8,267 nucleotides of DNA, taken from Pseudomonadota bacterium (GTDB taxonomy: Bacteria > Pseudomonadota > Gammaproteobacteria > Burkholderiales > Rhodocyclaceae). The DNA is taken from positions 1 to 8,267 of the forward strand of contig JAUPVD010000144.1 in NCBI GenBank assembly GCA_030917225.1, written 5' to 3'. The position numbers were made by a program, and so were the translations under genes. This document shows positions 7,251 through 8,267 of this stretch, in pieces (the stretch's first letter is position 1; every line of letters begins with the position of its first letter). A model generated the notes under the pieces. It searched no databases. It was not told the DNA's origin and saw only the letters and a list, made by a program, of their open reading frames with translations.

Positions 7251-7555
7251 AAAGGCTTTGTGTTATTGTCGCTGGCGATTAGATTTCTTGCTCTAAATTG
7301 GCGGTTGATGAAGACTTGTTAGCGGCTGAACGGCATCCGCAAGATGCTGTCTGCGCCACGTCGTGAACAGCGCTCAGGGATTATTGTGGCGATTGTACTA
7401 TTAACTCTGACAAGCCGCGTAGCCGGAACATTTCATCGTTAAAGGCAGAAACCGCTATTTTTTGTGGCAGTAAATGGCCGATGGTCATTTTTTTCAAAGC
7501 CGCTACAGCGTGGCTTGGCGTGGAATGAAAATGGCAGAGGAGATAACAGAAAATC
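7251..7555. promoter_or_regulatory. Divergent intergenic region
   Basis: This 305-bp gap separates the divergently transcribed VWA and Tat-protein genes, so promoters in both directions are expected. I could not settle on a -35/-10 pair for either. The clear signal is AGAGGAGA at 7536-7543, the ribosome binding site of the Tat-protein gene, 12 bases before its ATG. The stretch is AT-richer than its flanks, with short T-runs near 7457 and 7489. No RNA gene or small protein is recognisable. Confidence 0.5.
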
Positions 7556-8113
7556 ATGTTGACGCGTCGTCAGTTCATCAAAACCGGGATTGCCGGTGCT
7601 GCCACGCTGGCCGTTGCCCGGGCTCTTTATGGCCCGTTCGAGCCAGAGCCGCAATGGCAGAGTGCGGGCCCTTATCAATATCAGGTTTTATCGGCCGGTA
7701 GCTGCAATATGCTGGCCGCGCTGGCTGCCGTGATGCTAAAGGGGGCGTTTCCGCAGGATCTGCCGGCTCGTGCCAGCGCGATTCAGAGCGTGGTGGAGGG
7801 CATCGACAAGGCGGTGGCTGCGCTTCAACCGGCTGTGCAGGAAGAGTTGCAGCAACTGTTTTCGCTGCTGAATTTTCCGGTTACGCGTCGTTTGCTGGCT
7901 GGTGTATCGCAACCTTGGCTTAAGGCGGATGCACGCGAAATCGAGCATTTTATTGCCAATTGGCGAGCAAGCCGTTTCCAGTTACTGCGCAGTGGCTTTC
8001 ACGGTTTGCACATGCTGGTGATGGCTGCCTGGTATGGCAGCCCGCAAAGCTGGGACAAGCTTGGTTACAGGGGCCCACCATCGCATGTGCTGGCGGCTCA
8101 GGCGAGCAATTGA
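7556..8113 (+). CDS. Tat-exported small subunit paired with a GMC oxidoreductase
   Basis: This 185-residue protein begins with a twin-arginine signal, TRRQFIK (residues 3-9), followed by a hydrophobic stretch (about 11-21) and a possible signal-peptidase site at A-R-A (21-23). It is therefore expected to be exported folded to the periplasm. The remainder is helical, including SAGSCNMLAALAAVMLKG and, near the C-terminus, GFHGLHMLVMAAWYGSPQSW. This architecture resembles gluconate 2-dehydrogenase subunit 3-like proteins, which accompany GMC flavoproteins and may carry them through the Tat pathway. The GMC gene starts 10 bases downstream, so the two are one operon. The role as partner subunit is an inference from context. 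Confidence 0.75.
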   Translation: MLTRRQFIKTGIAGAATLAVARALYGPFEPEPQWQSAGPYQYQVLSAGSCNMLAALAAVMLKGAFPQDLPARASAIQSVVEGIDKAVAALQPAVQEELQQLFSLLNFPVTRRLLAGVSQPWLKADAREIEHFIANWRASRFQLLRSGFHGLHMLVMAAWYGSPQSWDKLGYRGPPSHVLAAQASN

Positions 8114-8123
8114 GGAAAATAAT

Positions 8124-8267
8124 ATGAGCAAATTTACTGACCCATACGTCGAAGGCCTGGCACGTGGTTGGCAGATTGTTGATGCGTCAGCGCTGACAGG
8201 GGATCGTCAACTGGAAGCCGATGTGGTGATTGTAGGTACGGGCGCTGGCGGAGGCGTGACCGCCGAA
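8124..8267 (+). CDS. GMC-family FAD-dependent oxidoreductase, N-terminal part
   Basis: The first 48 residues are present and the frame is open at the window end. After a ~30-residue leader (MSKFTDPYVEGLARGW) comes the dinucleotide-binding beta-alpha-beta motif ADVVIVGTGAGGGVTAE, the FAD-binding site of glucose-methanol-choline oxidoreductases. A strong Shine-Dalgarno sequence (GAGGA, 8112-8116) overlaps the stop of the upstream gene and lies 7 bases before the ATG. The enzyme lacks its own signal peptide, so export, if it occurs, would depend on its Tat-bearing neighbour. The substrate (an alcohol, sugar or similar) cannot be judged from this fragment. Confidence 0.85.
   Translation, partial: MSKFTDPYVEGLARGWQIVDASALTGDRQLEADVVIVGTGAGGGVTAE

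Overview
The window looks like the edge of a mobile or defence-related island in a proteobacterium, probably a gammaproteobacterium. The Tat protein/GMC oxidoreductase pair and the CoxE-like VWA gene at the right resemble genes of Pseudomonas and its relatives. That assignment is inferred from remembered protein families, not from a search.

Left part (1-3541, plus strand). The window opens inside the 3' end of a COG2865-type AlbA_2/ATP-binding regulator. About 600 non-coding bases follow, with a phased CGGAC repeat cluster and one strong intrinsic terminator. Next is a tight three-gene operon: an AbiEi-type antitoxin/repressor (DUF6088-like), an AbiEii nucleotidyltransferase toxin, and a Lit-like HExxH metalloprotease (peptidase U49). 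Each gene overlaps the next by a few bases. The first gene appears to be transcribed from a near-leaderless promoter that carries an inverted repeat over its -10 box. AbiE and Lit are each known phage-exclusion modules; finding both in one operon is the most interesting feature here.

Middle (3569-5975). On the minus strand lie a large serine recombinase, cut off at its N-terminus, and a small HTH gene coupled to it by an ATGA overlap. The truncation point is the end of a chimeric insertion-sequence remnant (5115-5975). This remnant is bounded by 96-bp inverted repeats that are both copies of the right end of an IS3-family element. Inside are a probable IS66-type left end, the N-terminus of an IS66-type TnpA, and an IS3 orfB that has lost its first catalytic Asp. 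No target duplication is visible, which suggests a rearrangement or deletion joined mobile DNA to the chromosome here.

Right part (5976-8267). This looks like ordinary chromosome: a minus-strand CoxE-like VWA protein, a roughly 300-bp divergent intergenic region, then a plus-strand operon of a Tat-exported small protein and a GMC flavoprotein oxidoreductase that runs off the window. The last two probably form a periplasmic or membrane-associated dehydrogenase.
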